NCBI GenBank assembly: GCA_947389015.1
Contig: CANDVA010000005.1
Location: forward strand, 62,001-126,000
Reading direction: 5' to 3'
Source of the DNA: an uncultured Clostridia bacterium
Lineage (GTDB): Bacteria > Bacillota > Clostridia > Oscillospirales > Ruminococcaceae
DNA length: 64,000 nt
Positions within the stretch are counted from its first letter, which is position 1. Every line of letters starts with the position of its first letter. A model generated the notes under the pieces. It saw only the letters and a list, made by a program, of their open reading frames with translations. It was not told the origin of the DNA and did not search any database. A program made the position numbers and the translations under genes. Below, piece by piece: positions 24,549 to 32,836 of this stretch.

Positions 24549-25883
24549 TCAGTATCCCCTTTCGCGCAGCTCGGAAACCATTTGCACGTAAAACTCGCGC
24601 ACGTCGAAGCCCTTGATGTTCTCGCGATTGAGATCGATCATATCCGCGTGAGTTATTCCGCGCTTTGCGGGCGGATATATCGGCGTAAATTTTTCGCCCC
24701 ACGGTGCGGAGGTAAGTGCGACAAGTCCGTCGTTATTGCCGTCGAATTTCTTGACGACGGGGTAGGAAAAATTCAGCGGAAACCGCGCGCCGCGATGATT
24801 TATCGCCTTAGAGCCGTAAGATTGGTACATAACGTCGGGACTGTCCAAAACCTCCTTGTTGAACTGTTCACAGTAGCTGTTGGTAAGACACTTCACCGCC
24901 GACATAAAATCGGGAGTATTGTCGCCGAGCGCGTAAAACATCTTGTTGTAGGTCTTTTCGATGAAATTCTTGACGCGCTCGGGAGCCGCTCCGAGAAGAT
25001 ATTCCGCGAAAATACAGCCGCGGTGCGGAGTGTTTATCGTCGTCAGGGTCGCGACATATTTGTCGCTGCCGAGCTTGGATATAGCGTAACGGGAGTCCAG
25101 CCCGCCTTTGGAGTGCGCGATGATGTTCACCTTGCCGCAGCCCGTCCGCGTGACTATTTCCTCGATCTTCTTTGCCAGCTCCTCGGAGCTTTGCTCTATC
25201 GAAAGGGCACTCTGCTGTTCGCCGTAATAGATGACCGCGCCGTTTTTCTCAAGCTCCGCGGGTATTCTGCCCCAATAGTTGAGCAGACGGTTGTCGCGGA
25301 AAAACACGCCGTGCACCAGCAATATCGGATATTTCGTCGCGCAGATCTTTTTTTCCTTGCGGCTCTCGTTGAGCTTGTGTTTTTCGGTCTCAAAAATCGT
25401 TTCCTGCTTTACGCGCACATAAATTATCATCAGCATAACAAGATTTGCTATAGGAATAAGCCCGAAAACTATCCCAAGCACGCGGTAACGCAGTCCTAGC
25501 TGAACGGAGGTTATATAAACGCGTATGATCCCGTTCCAGAAAACGGCAGCCTCGCAAAGAATCAGCACGACCGCATAGATAATATATTTCGGATAGTCCG
25601 TGCCGCCGCCTATAAGTTCGGCGATAAGCGCCCCGACAAACGGAGCTGAGGCGGCGCAGGTCACCCAGAACGCGAGAATAAGCTCCGCGCCGTCGCCAAG
25701 AATTTTCAGACGCAGCGTGGGATATTTCCGCAGCGACGGGAATATGTTAAAGCCGATAAAATAAATCAGCAGCACCGCCCCGAGCGCTATCTGCAGCGCA
25801 AGCGGTTTTCCCGCAAGGATTATTGGCATATTTATCCCGAATACAAGTATTATCCAGTGAAGAACGCGAATAAAAATTTTCAT
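24549..25883 (-). CDS. membrane-anchored lipase-like alpha/beta hydrolase
   Basis: A 444-residue protein with five or so N-terminal membrane helices (residues 1-165) and a cytoplasmic or surface alpha/beta-hydrolase domain. The oxyanion region is YPILLVHGVFFRDN and the nucleophile elbow is IIAHSKGGLDSRYA, an AHSxG variant of GxSxG. TPHRGCIFAEYLLG follows, as in triacylglycerol lipases and esterases. Catalytic Asp and His are likely in KKFDGNNDGLV and RGITHADMI. The lipid substrate is unknown. It is the first gene of the seven-gene minus-strand operon. Confidence 0.82.
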   Translation of the reverse strand: MKIFIRVLHWIILVFGINMPIILAGKPLALQIALGAVLLIYFIGFNIFPSLRKYPTLRLKILGDGAELILAFWVTCAASAPFVGALIAELIGGGTDYPKYIIYAVVLILCEAAVFWNGIIRVYITSVQLGLRYRVLGIVFGLIPIANLVMLMIIYVRVKQETIFETEKHKLNESRKEKKICATKYPILLVHGVFFRDNRLLNYWGRIPAELEKNGAVIYYGEQQSALSIEQSSEELAKKIEEIVTRTGCGKVNIIAHSKGGLDSRYAISKLGSDKYVATLTTINTPHRGCIFAEYLLGAAPERVKNFIEKTYNKMFYALGDNTPDFMSAVKCLTNSYCEQFNKEVLDSPDVMYQSYGSKAINHRGARFPLNFSYPVVKKFDGNNDGLVALTSAPWGEKFTPIYPPAKRGITHADMIDLNRENIKGFDVREFYVQMVSELRERGY

Positions 25884-25912
25884 ATCGTACCTCGAAAAAA
25901 CTTTCTTATTAC

Positions 25913-25941
25913 ATTATACAACCGTTGGCAGGATTTGTCAA
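25913..25941 (-). promoter_or_regulatory. consensus promoter of the lipase-to-dgkA operon
   Basis: Minus strand TTGACA (plus 25936-25941), 17-bp spacer, TATAAT (25913-25918), 30 bp before ATG 25883. Confidence 0.88.
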
Positions 25942-26001
25942 CGTAATTTTTCCCGAATAAAAGCGTACTATCCGTTTAAACTATTTTCACGGAGGTGCGG
26001 T

Positions 26002-26124
26002 ATGAATATGATCATATGCGGCGAGGACTGCCGCCACCAGAAGGACGGATATTGTATGCTTGACGATCTCACTCACGCAAACGCGCTCGCGTCGTCTGAC
26101 TGCCGTTATTTTGAGAAGCGCTGA
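26002..26124 (+). CDS. 40-residue cysteine-rich mini-protein
   Basis: ATG 26002 to TGA 26124 encodes 40 residues (MNMIICGEDCRHQKDGYCMLDD... SSDCRYFEKR). A strong ggaggtg Shine-Dalgarno lies 7 nt before ATG. Four Cys in CxxxC, a lone C and a C-terminal CxxFxK pattern suggest a small metal or Fe-S knot like the short cysteine-rich proteins common in Clostridia. Followed at once by a bidirectional terminator. Function unknown. Confidence 0.75.
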   Translation: MNMIICGEDCRHQKDGYCMLDDLTHANALASSDCRYFEKR

Positions 26125-26130
26125 GATTAA

Positions 26131-26168
26131 AAAAATCCCAAGGCAAAACGCTTTGGGATAAGTTTTTT
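26131..26168. terminator. bidirectional terminator between the mini-protein and the phage head module
   Basis: The stem atcccaaggc/cgctttgggat (26135-26159, one G-T pair) has T runs on both sides: aagtttttt on the plus strand and ttttttt on the minus strand. Confidence 0.88.
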
Positions 26169-27528
26169 AAATTATTAGCAGTGTTGAATAAGACTGTTCC
26201 GCCGCGATCTGCGCGGCACCCGTCGTCGCCTGAATTCTCACGGTTATTCGGTTATTCCCCTTTGGCAGACCGTCGGCGAGATAGTGATAGTGCTCGAGAC
26301 TGAGCCTGCCGCCGACGGGCTTGTATGTAACTGTTCTCTCCTGCTGCACGTCGTTTACATAAACGAGTATTTTCAGTACCGTGCCCTCGTTCGCGAGCAG
26401 CGCGAAGTTAACGTCTATCATAGCTGCTTTTCCGCGCTTGTCAGTTGTGAACTCGTATTCGGCGAGCGTTCGTGCGACGGTCGATATCGTCAGCGCGAAC
26501 GAATTGCTCTGCTGCATACGTACGATATCCGTCGAGTAGCTCAGATCTTCAAGAGCCGTTTGCAGCTCGCTTTTCTCGGGACTTGTGTTGCGTGAGTGCA
26601 GAGTCGCGGTAAGTCCGCCGTCATAGTGATATTCGATCTCGCTTACGATTATCGGATAAGTGCTGCCGTCCTTTTCCTCAAGCGTGATATTGTCGCCTGC
26701 TTCGAGATACGGAAGCCCCTGCATTTTGATTTGCGCGCCGTAAAATCTGAACTTTCCCAGCTGCTCCGCAAGCGCATCGGCTATCTCCTGCGTCATCATA
26801 GGATTATATAGCTCAGCCGCCGACTCGACGGCGCTGCTGCCGCTTTCGATAGCCGTGCCGTCCGCGTCGATAATAACGCCCGCGACAAACGACGTCGTCA
26901 TGTTGCGGTTTATGCTCATGCAGTTTTTTTCTCGGAGAAAAACGCCCTCCGTCGGCACGGTTTTCTTGAATACGAGCGTTCCGTTTCTGTCGAACTTTGC
27001 GCCGGCGCAGTTCATCGAAGCGATAAAGCTTATTATATCCCTTATCGTGAAGCCGCGCGGCAGCCGGCTTATCGTGATATTTCCGCCGTTTTCCGCGCAT
27101 GATATCCCCACCTGAGCGCACGCGTCGTGCAGGATCGCGTCGGTCGTTGTCGGGATACGGAGCGTAGGCTTGTATTCGGTATCGAGATAGTACATCTTGT
27201 CGTAGCAGATAATGGAGGCGTACCCTCCGCGGACATATCGCCTTGCCACATAGAACACTCCCAGCGGACACCACTCTTTGCCGTCAAAGCTGATGTAAGG
27301 TCTAACCTCGTCGCGGACGTTCAGTTCGCCGTTATACATCGCGGAGAAGCAGAATTTGTTTGAGCATACCGTGCCGATAGTAAAGCGGTCGGGGTGGATA
27401 ACGTCGTCGAAATCGAAATCTATTATCCTGTCGTCGAGAAAGGTCTCGCCGCCCGCGGTTATCTTACAGCACACATATCTGCCGTTAGCCTCGGCGAGCG
27501 CCCTGAAATTATCGGAAACATTGGTCAT
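26167..27528 (-). CDS. phage tail-hub/baseplate-like protein, last gene of head module
   Basis: A 453-residue protein. The N-terminal half (FLDDRIIDFDFDDVIHPDRFTIGTVCSNKF; LGVFYVARRYVRGGYASIICYDKMYYL) has the pattern of phage tail-hub or baseplate proteins. The last about 90 residues (EYEFTTDKRGKAAMIDVNFALL...) look beta-rich and may be a carbohydrate- or receptor-binding domain. It begins 9 bp after the previous gene. A tail-hub-like protein with no tape measure, tube or sheath nearby is odd. The call rests on pattern only. Confidence 0.5.
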   Translation of the reverse strand: MTNVSDNFRALAEANGRYVCCKITAGGETFLDDRIIDFDFDDVIHPDRFTIGTVCSNKFCFSAMYNGELNVRDEVRPYISFDGKEWCPLGVFYVARRYVRGGYASIICYDKMYYLDTEYKPTLRIPTTTDAILHDACAQVGISCAENGGNITISRLPRGFTIRDIISFIASMNCAGAKFDRNGTLVFKKTVPTEGVFLREKNCMSINRNMTTSFVAGVIIDADGTAIESGSSAVESAAELYNPMMTQEIADALAEQLGKFRFYGAQIKMQGLPYLEAGDNITLEEKDGSTYPIIVSEIEYHYDGGLTATLHSRNTSPEKSELQTALEDLSYSTDIVRMQQSNSFALTISTVARTLAEYEFTTDKRGKAAMIDVNFALLANEGTVLKILVYVNDVQQERTVTYKPVGGRLSLEHYHYLADGLPKGNNRITVRIQATTGAAQIAAEQSYSTLLII

Positions 27529-27537
27529 TGCGTCACC

Positions 27538-27882
27538 TCACTTCTGCTTCATAGTCAGCTTTACGCCGCCGTACATTTTAACGCCGTTCACGACCGTAAG
27601 CTCGGGCGCGGGCTCGTCGGAAATGTGAAAATCCGCCGTTACCTCCCCTTCGGGAGCGGAGAACTTAACCGATACGAAAATGCGCTGCGACAGATCGCGG
27701 AGCGTTTTCAGCTCGTTTTCCGTCAGCAGTCCGAACGTCACCTCCAGCGCGTACTTTCTGCACACCATATCTATCAGCATATCCCCTTGGGTATTGTAGC
27801 GGATATCGGTGCGGCGGAGCTCGCGCTTTGCGTTCAACTCGGTGACGTTGTTGAATGCGGTCTTGTCAATTGTTATCGTCAT
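27538..27882 (-). CDS. phage head-tail joining/tail-completion-like protein
   Basis: A 114-residue protein (MTITIDKTAFNNVTELNAKRELRRTDIRYNTQGDML...). Not assigned to a named family. Size, charge and position after two connectors suggest a neck or tail-terminator protein, or a structural protein of the same particle. aaggggcg precedes ATG 27882. Confidence 0.5.
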   Translation of the reverse strand: MTITIDKTAFNNVTELNAKRELRRTDIRYNTQGDMLIDMVCRKYALEVTFGLLTENELKTLRDLSQRIFVSVKFSAPEGEVTADFHISDEPAPELTVVNGVKMYGGVKLTMKQK

Positions 27883-27898
27883 CTGAATTCGCCCCTTT

Positions 27899-28240
27899 TC
27901 ATTTTATATATTCTCCGCCGATCTTCCGCGCCTTGAATTTGCAGTGGTGCGGACCGTCGGCGAGGTATACCTTTTGCTCGGTTATCTCGTAGGTCTCGCC
28001 GTGATAGCGGACCTTCATTCCCGCCGCGAACTCGGCTTTCGGCGAGGACCTTGAGCAGTCGTACCACACGGTGAGCTCGGTGTTGTCGCGAGCCTTCTGC
28101 GACGAGTAATCGGATATGCAGCAGTTCCGTTCTACGCGGACGTTGCCTATAACGGTCTCTCTCCATTTGCCTGAGCCGTCGGGCACAAGCAGCGTAAAGC
28201 TGTCGCCGAGAAGAACGTCGGGAATGGGCATTATGTTCAT
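27899..28240 (-). CDS. phage minor capsid/head-closure-like protein
   Basis: A 113-residue protein with the segment FAAGMKVRYHGETYEITEQKVYLADGPHHCKFKARKIGGEYIK, typical in size and pattern of phage minor capsid or stopper proteins. Start overlaps the preceding connector gene by 4 bp (ATGA). The exact particle position is inferred from gene order. Confidence 0.55.
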   Translation of the reverse strand: MNIMPIPDVLLGDSFTLLVPDGSGKWRETVIGNVRVERNCCISDYSSQKARDNTELTVWYDCSRSSPKAEFAAGMKVRYHGETYEITEQKVYLADGPHHCKFKARKIGGEYIK

Positions 28241-28611
28241 TCGCGCACCTCCGTTCCGCCGTAAAGGCAGCCCGCCGCGCGGAGCAGCTTGACTACCATT
28301 TTGCTGTTGTCGTCAGCTGAACGTGTAGTGGAGCTTGTTTTATAGTAGGAGAAATCCCCCACGGCAACGCGCTCTCCCGATGAGCTGTCCGCGGCAAGCT
28401 CGCGTTTAAGCAGCTCTGCGGTCTGAAATGCCGCCGCCTGCTTTACGAGGTCTGCGGCAGCGCCCGTGCCCTGCGCGACGATCCCAGCACGGTCATTCGT
28501 CAGCCCGTTCAGCACGAACTCGGCGCGCTTTATACAGTTTTCGAGAGCGCCGACGTTGTTATCGTCGACGGCAAATCCCATTTCAAAAAAATCTTCCTTG
28601 GTTATGATCAT
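28237..28611 (-). CDS. phage head-tail connector (gp6-like adaptor)
   Basis: A 124-residue protein (MIITKEDFFEMGFAVDDNNVGALENCIKRAEFVLNGLTNDR...). Helical content and position immediately after the capsid gene match phage gp6/gp15-like adaptors that dock onto the portal. Ribosome site aaaggagg precedes ATG 28611. A hairpin at 28651-28691 lies between capsid and this gene and may lower its expression relative to capsid. Confidence 0.6.
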   Translation of the reverse strand: MIITKEDFFEMGFAVDDNNVGALENCIKRAEFVLNGLTNDRAGIVAQGTGAAADLVKQAAAFQTAELLKRELAADSSSGERVAVGDFSYYKTSSTTRSADDNSKMVVKLLRAAGCLYGGTEVRE

Positions 28612-28650
28612 TGCGACCCTCCTTTCAAGGTATAAAAGGTATAAAAATGA

Positions 28651-28691
28651 CGGGCAGTCCGTTGCACGGTAGGATTTAACGCGGCTGCCCG
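28651..28691 (-). terminator. hairpin between capsid and connector genes (possible attenuator)
   Basis: The stem cgggcag/ctgcccg (28651-28657 with 28685-28691) carries a 27-nt loop and is followed on the minus strand by tcattttta. This would give partial termination after capsid. Confidence 0.45.
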
Positions 28692-28742
28692 CCGTTGTTA
28701 TATGTAAATATATGTCAATTCTCGGAGGAAATTAACGTATGA

Positions 28743-29627
28743 TTAACTCGCCGTGCAGACCGCTATCGCCGACTTCTTGTTGTCGGGGATAAACAGGTCG
28801 TGATACTTGCGGTAGTCGATATCCCACGCGTCCGCGAACTGATTCTGTTCGGGGGTTATGATCTTGACGTTGTCCGTCTTGGATATCGCTATGGGAGCGG
28901 ATCTCGGGCAGATTATCCAGTTGATCTGCTTTGCGCTTTCGGCAGCGGAATAGCCGTTTTCGCTGTCGAATGTATACTCGGTCTTCATTCTCGCAGAAGG
29001 CACGGGAATTATGACCGCGCCGTTTATGGTCTTTACGGAGAATTCCATATCACCCTGCGTGAAGCTGCCGTTGTCCACTGAATGAGAGACCTCCGAGGAG
29101 AGCAGCATCATATCGTAAACGGAACGCGCGATAGCGATTATCAGTTCGCCCTCGCCGCCCGTGACCTCGCGCACCGCGCTGATCTGTCCGACGAGGGCGG
29201 ACAGCACGGTGGACTTGTCGGGGGTGTAGGTCTTGGTAATATTCGCCGCCTTTGCGAGAGTGGAATAACGGTAGGAGTCGATCTCGGGAATGACCTGAGT
29301 GCGCTGAAACTCGGAAGCGACATTTGCCGCTGCCAATCCGAAGCCTGTTTCGTCAACGTCCAGCGCGTCAATGCGGAAGCGTCTGCCTCTGTCCTGCGAG
29401 AGCGTCATAGTCTCGTAAGAATAGTTGACGGTGCCGCCCTTGTAGCCGCTGTCGCGGTCGTAGTCGCCCAGACCCATAAGCGCGATCTTGGGCAGTTTGA
29501 TCTCGCTGCCGCCGCTGTAAATCACCTGAGAGGCGTTCTCCTCCATCCAGCCCGAGGTGGAGCGCTCGACGATCTGTCGGTCGAGTTCCTTCTGAAATAC
29601 CTTTGCGTATTCAATTGTTTTTGCCAT
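28743..29627 (-). CDS. phage major capsid protein
   Basis: A 294-residue protein matching HK97-fold major capsid proteins in size and pattern: N-arm MAKTIEYAKVFQKELDRQIVERSTSGWM, then GGSEIKLPKIALMGLGDYDRDSGYKGGTVNYSYETMTLSQDRGRRFRIDALDVDE, and C-terminal NWIICPRSAPIAISKTDNVKIITPEQNQFADAWDIDYRKYHDLF. These blocks recur in capsids of clostridial siphophages. It follows the scaffold-like gene at 161 bp. No frameshift or stop is seen, so it looks functional. Confidence 0.85.
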   Translation of the reverse strand: MAKTIEYAKVFQKELDRQIVERSTSGWMEENASQVIYSGGSEIKLPKIALMGLGDYDRDSGYKGGTVNYSYETMTLSQDRGRRFRIDALDVDETGFGLAAANVASEFQRTQVIPEIDSYRYSTLAKAANITKTYTPDKSTVLSALVGQISAVREVTGGEGELIIAIARSVYDMMLLSSEVSHSVDNGSFTQGDMEFSVKTINGAVIIPVPSARMKTEYTFDSENGYSAAESAKQINWIICPRSAPIAISKTDNVKIITPEQNQFADAWDIDYRKYHDLFIPDNKKSAIAVCTAS

Positions 29628-29664
29628 ATAAATTACTTCCTTTCGTTGATTGAATAGTTGATAT

Positions 29665-29742
29665 TATCCCGTATGCCGCCGTTCCGCCGCGCCGTTTTTA
29701 ACGCTCAACAGCCATAGTCCGCGCCGACGGCGGCTTGGGATA
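29665..29742 (-). other. long inverted repeat before the capsid gene
   Basis: Arms tatccc...gccgccgt (29665-29682) and acggcggc..gggata (29727-29742) can form an extended hairpin in the 161-bp gap between scaffold-like and capsid genes. It lacks a T run. It could stabilise capsid mRNA or tune translation. Confidence 0.45.
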
Positions 29743-29788
29743 GTGAATATATGTAAACCCTCCGTCCCGCCCTTAACCTGTTTTGGAA

Positions 29789-30211
29789 TTATCTTCCCGA
29801 GAATATCTTGCGGATAGCTGAAAATCCGTCGTCGCTGCCCGAGCCCGAAGCCGAGAACTGTGGTATCTTTCGCTGAACGGCTTTAAGGTGAGGGTAAGCC
29901 GAAATGATTTCGGCGGCGGCCTCCTCGGGCTCCTTGCCCGTGCTGCAAAGCCCCACCGCGAGCGACGTGCCGTCTTCCAGCTTTTCCTTTGTGATACCGA
30001 GAAGCAGCAGCGCGGTCTGCACCTTTGCGGTGGTAAGCTCCGATTTGAGCATTTCCACTTGCGCGTACAGCTCCGAGATCTCCCCCGAGCGCGTGCCGTC
30101 GCTCGCGCGGTAGCCCTCCGAAGCAGCCGCGTGATCGGGCGTGCTTTCGGACTGAACCTCGGGCGTTCCCTGAACCTCCTGCCCGGTAAGCGTTTCATTG
30201 TTATTCTCCAT
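29789..30211 (-). CDS. phage scaffold-like protein
   Basis: A 140-residue acidic protein with a central coiled coil (ELYAQVEMLKSELTTAKVQTALLLLGI, about residues 48-73) and low-complexity ends. Position between portal and capsid and the coiled-coil layout are typical of phage scaffolding proteins, which is inference from gene order. Start ATG 30211 follows ggagg and overlaps the portal 3' end by 11 bp; the open frame extends further upstream but lies within the portal gene. Confidence 0.65.
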   Translation of the reverse strand: MENNNETLTGQEVQGTPEVQSESTPDHAAASEGYRASDGTRSGEISELYAQVEMLKSELTTAKVQTALLLLGITKEKLEDGTSLAVGLCSTGKEPEEAAAEIISAYPHLKAVQRKIPQFSASGSGSDDGFSAIRKIFSGR

Positions 30212-31562
30212 TGTGATCCTCCTTTTCCATATTTTTCGCCTCGTCGAGGGAAATTCCGTATATCTCGGATATCGCCCTCGCTCTTGAAATAAGTCCGCTT
30301 TCATACAGCGCTCTGGCGCGCTCCGTTTTCGTGCCCTCGTCCTCGCAGACACCGTCCGCGAAGCGTATCGACGCCGTTTCGCACGCGCCCGCCGAAAGCT
30401 CTCCCGCCATTTTGCCGAGTATGCAGATATTTTCCGCAACACTTGCCAAAGCGTTTGCTATCATCCGGCGGTAAAAGCACGCGGTACGGTAGGTGCGGCT
30501 GTTGCGGCTGACGACCTCGGTCGCGGTGCGCACCGTGCCGCTCTTGTAGGACAGCGCTCCCTCAGACAGCCCCACCTGCATACACAGCAGGTCGAGAAGC
30601 TCCCCGAGAGCCGCCGTGTGCTCGGCTACGCGCAGCTCTGCGGTGTTATCGGAAATTTTCAGCTCCTCGTTATCAGAGGTTGAAAATGCTTCGAACACCT
30701 CGTCGTTCACGTCGAAATAACGTTTAAGCTCGCCCTTTTTATCGTACTCGCCGCGTATCGCGTAATACGGCACGATAATGCGCTTTTTGCCGAGAACGAA
30801 CTCGCGCGTCAGACTGTCGAACACGATATCAAGCGACTTCAGCGTGTCCTCCGCTCCCGCAAATACCGAAGCGCCCAACGGCGCGCATTGCGGCAGGTTT
30901 CCCGCGCCCGCCCTGAAATAAACGAACAGCGGTTTTGTCAGACCTTTGATAGTGCTTTTCGCCGCCATTTTCGGGTAGACCTCCGACAGCCCGACCTCGC
31001 CGCCGCTCTCGCGGAACAGCTTGTTTTCGATCACAAGTCCGTCGCCCGACAGCTCCTGCGTTTCGGCGAGAATGTAGCCTTTTCCGTTTTCGCGGACGTT
31101 CGAGCCGAACGCGCCGCCGTAAATTCCGCGGTTGTCCCATTTTGTCGGGACAAAGCAGTCCGCCGTGATAAAGTCGAGCTTAACGCCGTTCCCGTCGCGG
31201 TAGACTTTAACGACACCGCCGCCGAGCGCGAACGTCTTTTCAAGGAAGTCCGAAAAGCGCTCTGCGAAGCCATTTTCGTCCAGTACCTTTTTCAGGTATC
31301 CTTCGGTCTCGCTGTCGGAGCAGAACAGCTCTGTGCCTTCGGTGAAGCACAGCCGCGCCAGTTCCGCGCAGACCGCCCTTGCCGCTCCGAGCGACGCGAC
31401 GCGTCTCATGCCGCCGTTCATGCCGCCCTTTCGGGTGTAGCGCCAGTCTCCGCCGCCGTTGTAGATATCGCTCCAGCGAGCCATATCGCCCGAATAAAAC
31501 GCGGAGAGCGCCGAGTCCTCGTACAGCTTGCGGCTGCCGAACAGCAGGCTTTTAAGTCCCAA
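30201..31562 (-). CDS. phage portal protein
   Basis: A 453-residue portal of the SPP1 gp6-like type, with LGGGVVKVYRDGNGVKLDFITADCFVPTKWDNRG and LLDLLCMQVGLSEGALSYKSGTVRTATEVVSRNSRTYRT as recognisable blocks. Portals form the dodecameric DNA channel at a capsid vertex. The start is TTG 31562, 8 nt after AAAGGAG; GTG 31571 lies within the Shine-Dalgarno. It is the first gene of the module, with no terminase upstream. Confidence 0.8.
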   Translation of the reverse strand: MGLKSLLFGSRKLYEDSALSAFYSGDMARWSDIYNGGGDWRYTRKGGMNGGMRRVASLGAARAVCAELARLCFTEGTELFCSDSETEGYLKKVLDENGFAERFSDFLEKTFALGGGVVKVYRDGNGVKLDFITADCFVPTKWDNRGIYGGAFGSNVRENGKGYILAETQELSGDGLVIENKLFRESGGEVGLSEVYPKMAAKSTIKGLTKPLFVYFRAGAGNLPQCAPLGASVFAGAEDTLKSLDIVFDSLTREFVLGKKRIIVPYYAIRGEYDKKGELKRYFDVNDEVFEAFSTSDNEELKISDNTAELRVAEHTAALGELLDLLCMQVGLSEGALSYKSGTVRTATEVVSRNSRTYRTACFYRRMIANALASVAENICILGKMAGELSAGACETASIRFADGVCEDEGTKTERARALYESGLISRARAISEIYGISLDEAKNMEKEDHNGE

Positions 31563-31595
31563 TGCGATCACTCCTTTCTAATTTATATTTTGCAG

Positions 31596-31876
31596 ATTGC
31601 GCACGATTGAATTTCACATTGCTTTGTGTATATCGTTATCACTGCGCTGTGCAATTTGCAGTTTTTGATTTTGCGTTGAATTTTGCAACAAAGGTGTCTA
31701 TTCCCTTTTTTTATAAATTGCCGCGTCCGATCCCGAAAAAGCCGTAAATGCTTTGCCCGAGCCGTATTTAACGCTTTATTCCTTCCGCTGATTAAATGTT
31801 ACCATGCCGAAAACTGCAAAAAACTGCACAATTTTTGCAGGATATAAAAAATATTTCTGCAAAAAGACTTGCAAAA
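31596..31876. repeat. clustered TGCAA/TTGCA motifs between the phage module and RpiR gene
   Basis: The 371-bp space between the portal start and the RpiR start holds many copies of a short motif in both directions (for example ttttgcag, tgcaatttgca, tttttgcagg, ctgcaaaaa, cttgcaaaa). One inverted pair is ctgcaaaaa...tttttgcag near 31806-31836. They surround the divergent promoters and may be regulator binding sites. Apart from this and the promoters no gene is seen here. Confidence 0.4.
31627..31654 (-). promoter_or_regulatory. candidate promoter of the phage head module
   Basis: Minus strand TTGCAC (plus 31649-31654), 16-bp spacer, TATACA (31627-31632), about 65 bp before the portal start. 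Confidence 0.4.
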
Positions 31877-31897
31877 TCGGAAATAAAGGTGTATTAT
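31869..31897 (+). promoter_or_regulatory. promoter of the RpiR-family regulator
   Basis: TTGCAA (31869-31874), 17-bp spacer, TATTAT (31892-31897). The -35 overlaps a TGCAAAA motif of the cluster. Confidence 0.6.
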
Positions 31898-31933
31898 ATA
31901 AGATAATATATCGGAGTTTAAGGAGAGAAAGAA

Positions 31934-32794
31934 ATGAACGAAGATTTGCTTAAACAAATAGAGGACAAGCTCCCGCAGTTTTCCAAAAGCCAGAAGCTTA
32001 TAGCGAGATTTATTCTCGAGCATTATGAAAAAGCCGCGTATATGACGGCGCTGAAGCTCGGAAATGCGGTCGGCGTAAGCGAGAGCACGGTAGTGCGGTT
32101 TGCCATAGAGCTCGGCTTTGAAGGCTATCCTCAATTGCAGCGGTCATTGCAGAGCCATATCAAAAACCGTCTTACATCGCTGCAAAGAATGGACGTAACC
32201 AGAAGCCGTATAGGCGACGAGGATCCCGTCGTCGGAGTGCTCAATCAGGATATCGACAAAATTCGCCGCACTCTCGAAACGATAGACAAGGAGAGCTTCG
32301 ACAACGCCGTCGCGACCATCTGCGCGTCAAGGCGCATCTACATTCAGGGCGCGATGTCGTCTGGACTGCTCGCGAGCTTTATGCACTACTATCTGCGGCT
32401 TATCTTCGACAACGTAATGCTTGTAGGCGCGGTCAGCACCGCGGAGCTGTATCAGCAGATGATACACATCGGCGAGGGCGATCTGCTTATCGCAATGAGC
32501 TTTCCCCGATACGCCGCGGGAACTATTGAAGCGTGCCGTTTCGCGCGCGAATCGGGAGCGCATATAATCGCCATAACCGACAGCGACAGCTCGCCGCTCG
32601 TGCAGTACGCGCATACCTCGCTGTATGCGTATTCGGATATGGTGTCGTTCGTCGACAGTCTCGTAGCGCCGATGAGCCTTATTAACGCGCTTATCGCCAT
32701 GGTTTCCGCGTCCAACCGCTGCCGCGTGGAGCAGACCTTCGGCAAGCTCGAGCAGCTCTGGGACAGCAGCGAGGTCTACAAAAAGGACGTATAA
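31934..32794 (+). CDS. RpiR/MurR-family transcriptional regulator
   Basis: A 286-residue regulator: N-terminal HTH_6 domain (residues 1-77; YMTALKLGNAVGVSESTVVRFAIELGFEGYPQL) and C-terminal SIS phosphosugar-binding domain (about 110-240; RRIYIQGAMSSGLLASFMHYYL and DLLIAMSFPRYAAGTIEACRFARESGAHIIAITDS). Such proteins respond to sugar phosphates. Ribosome site aaggaga precedes ATG 31934. Adjacent genes do not reveal its targets; the motif cluster upstream could be its operator. Confidence 0.9.
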   Translation: MNEDLLKQIEDKLPQFSKSQKLIARFILEHYEKAAYMTALKLGNAVGVSESTVVRFAIELGFEGYPQLQRSLQSHIKNRLTSLQRMDVTRSRIGDEDPVVGVLNQDIDKIRRTLETIDKESFDNAVATICASRRIYIQGAMSSGLLASFMHYYLRLIFDNVMLVGAVSTAELYQQMIHIGEGDLLIAMSFPRYAAGTIEACRFARESGAHIIAITDSDSSPLVQYAHTSLYAYSDMVSFVDSLVAPMSLINALIAMVSASNRCRVEQTFGKLEQLWDSSEVYKKDV

Positions 32795-32836
32795 CAAACG
32801 CGGAAAGGCTCATTTTTTGTAAGGAGGGAAATTTTA

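Noticed and set aside
26167-31562. A complete prophage
   Set aside because: No integrase, repressor, replication, terminase, tape measure or lysis gene could be found on either side, and no attachment-site repeat was recognised.
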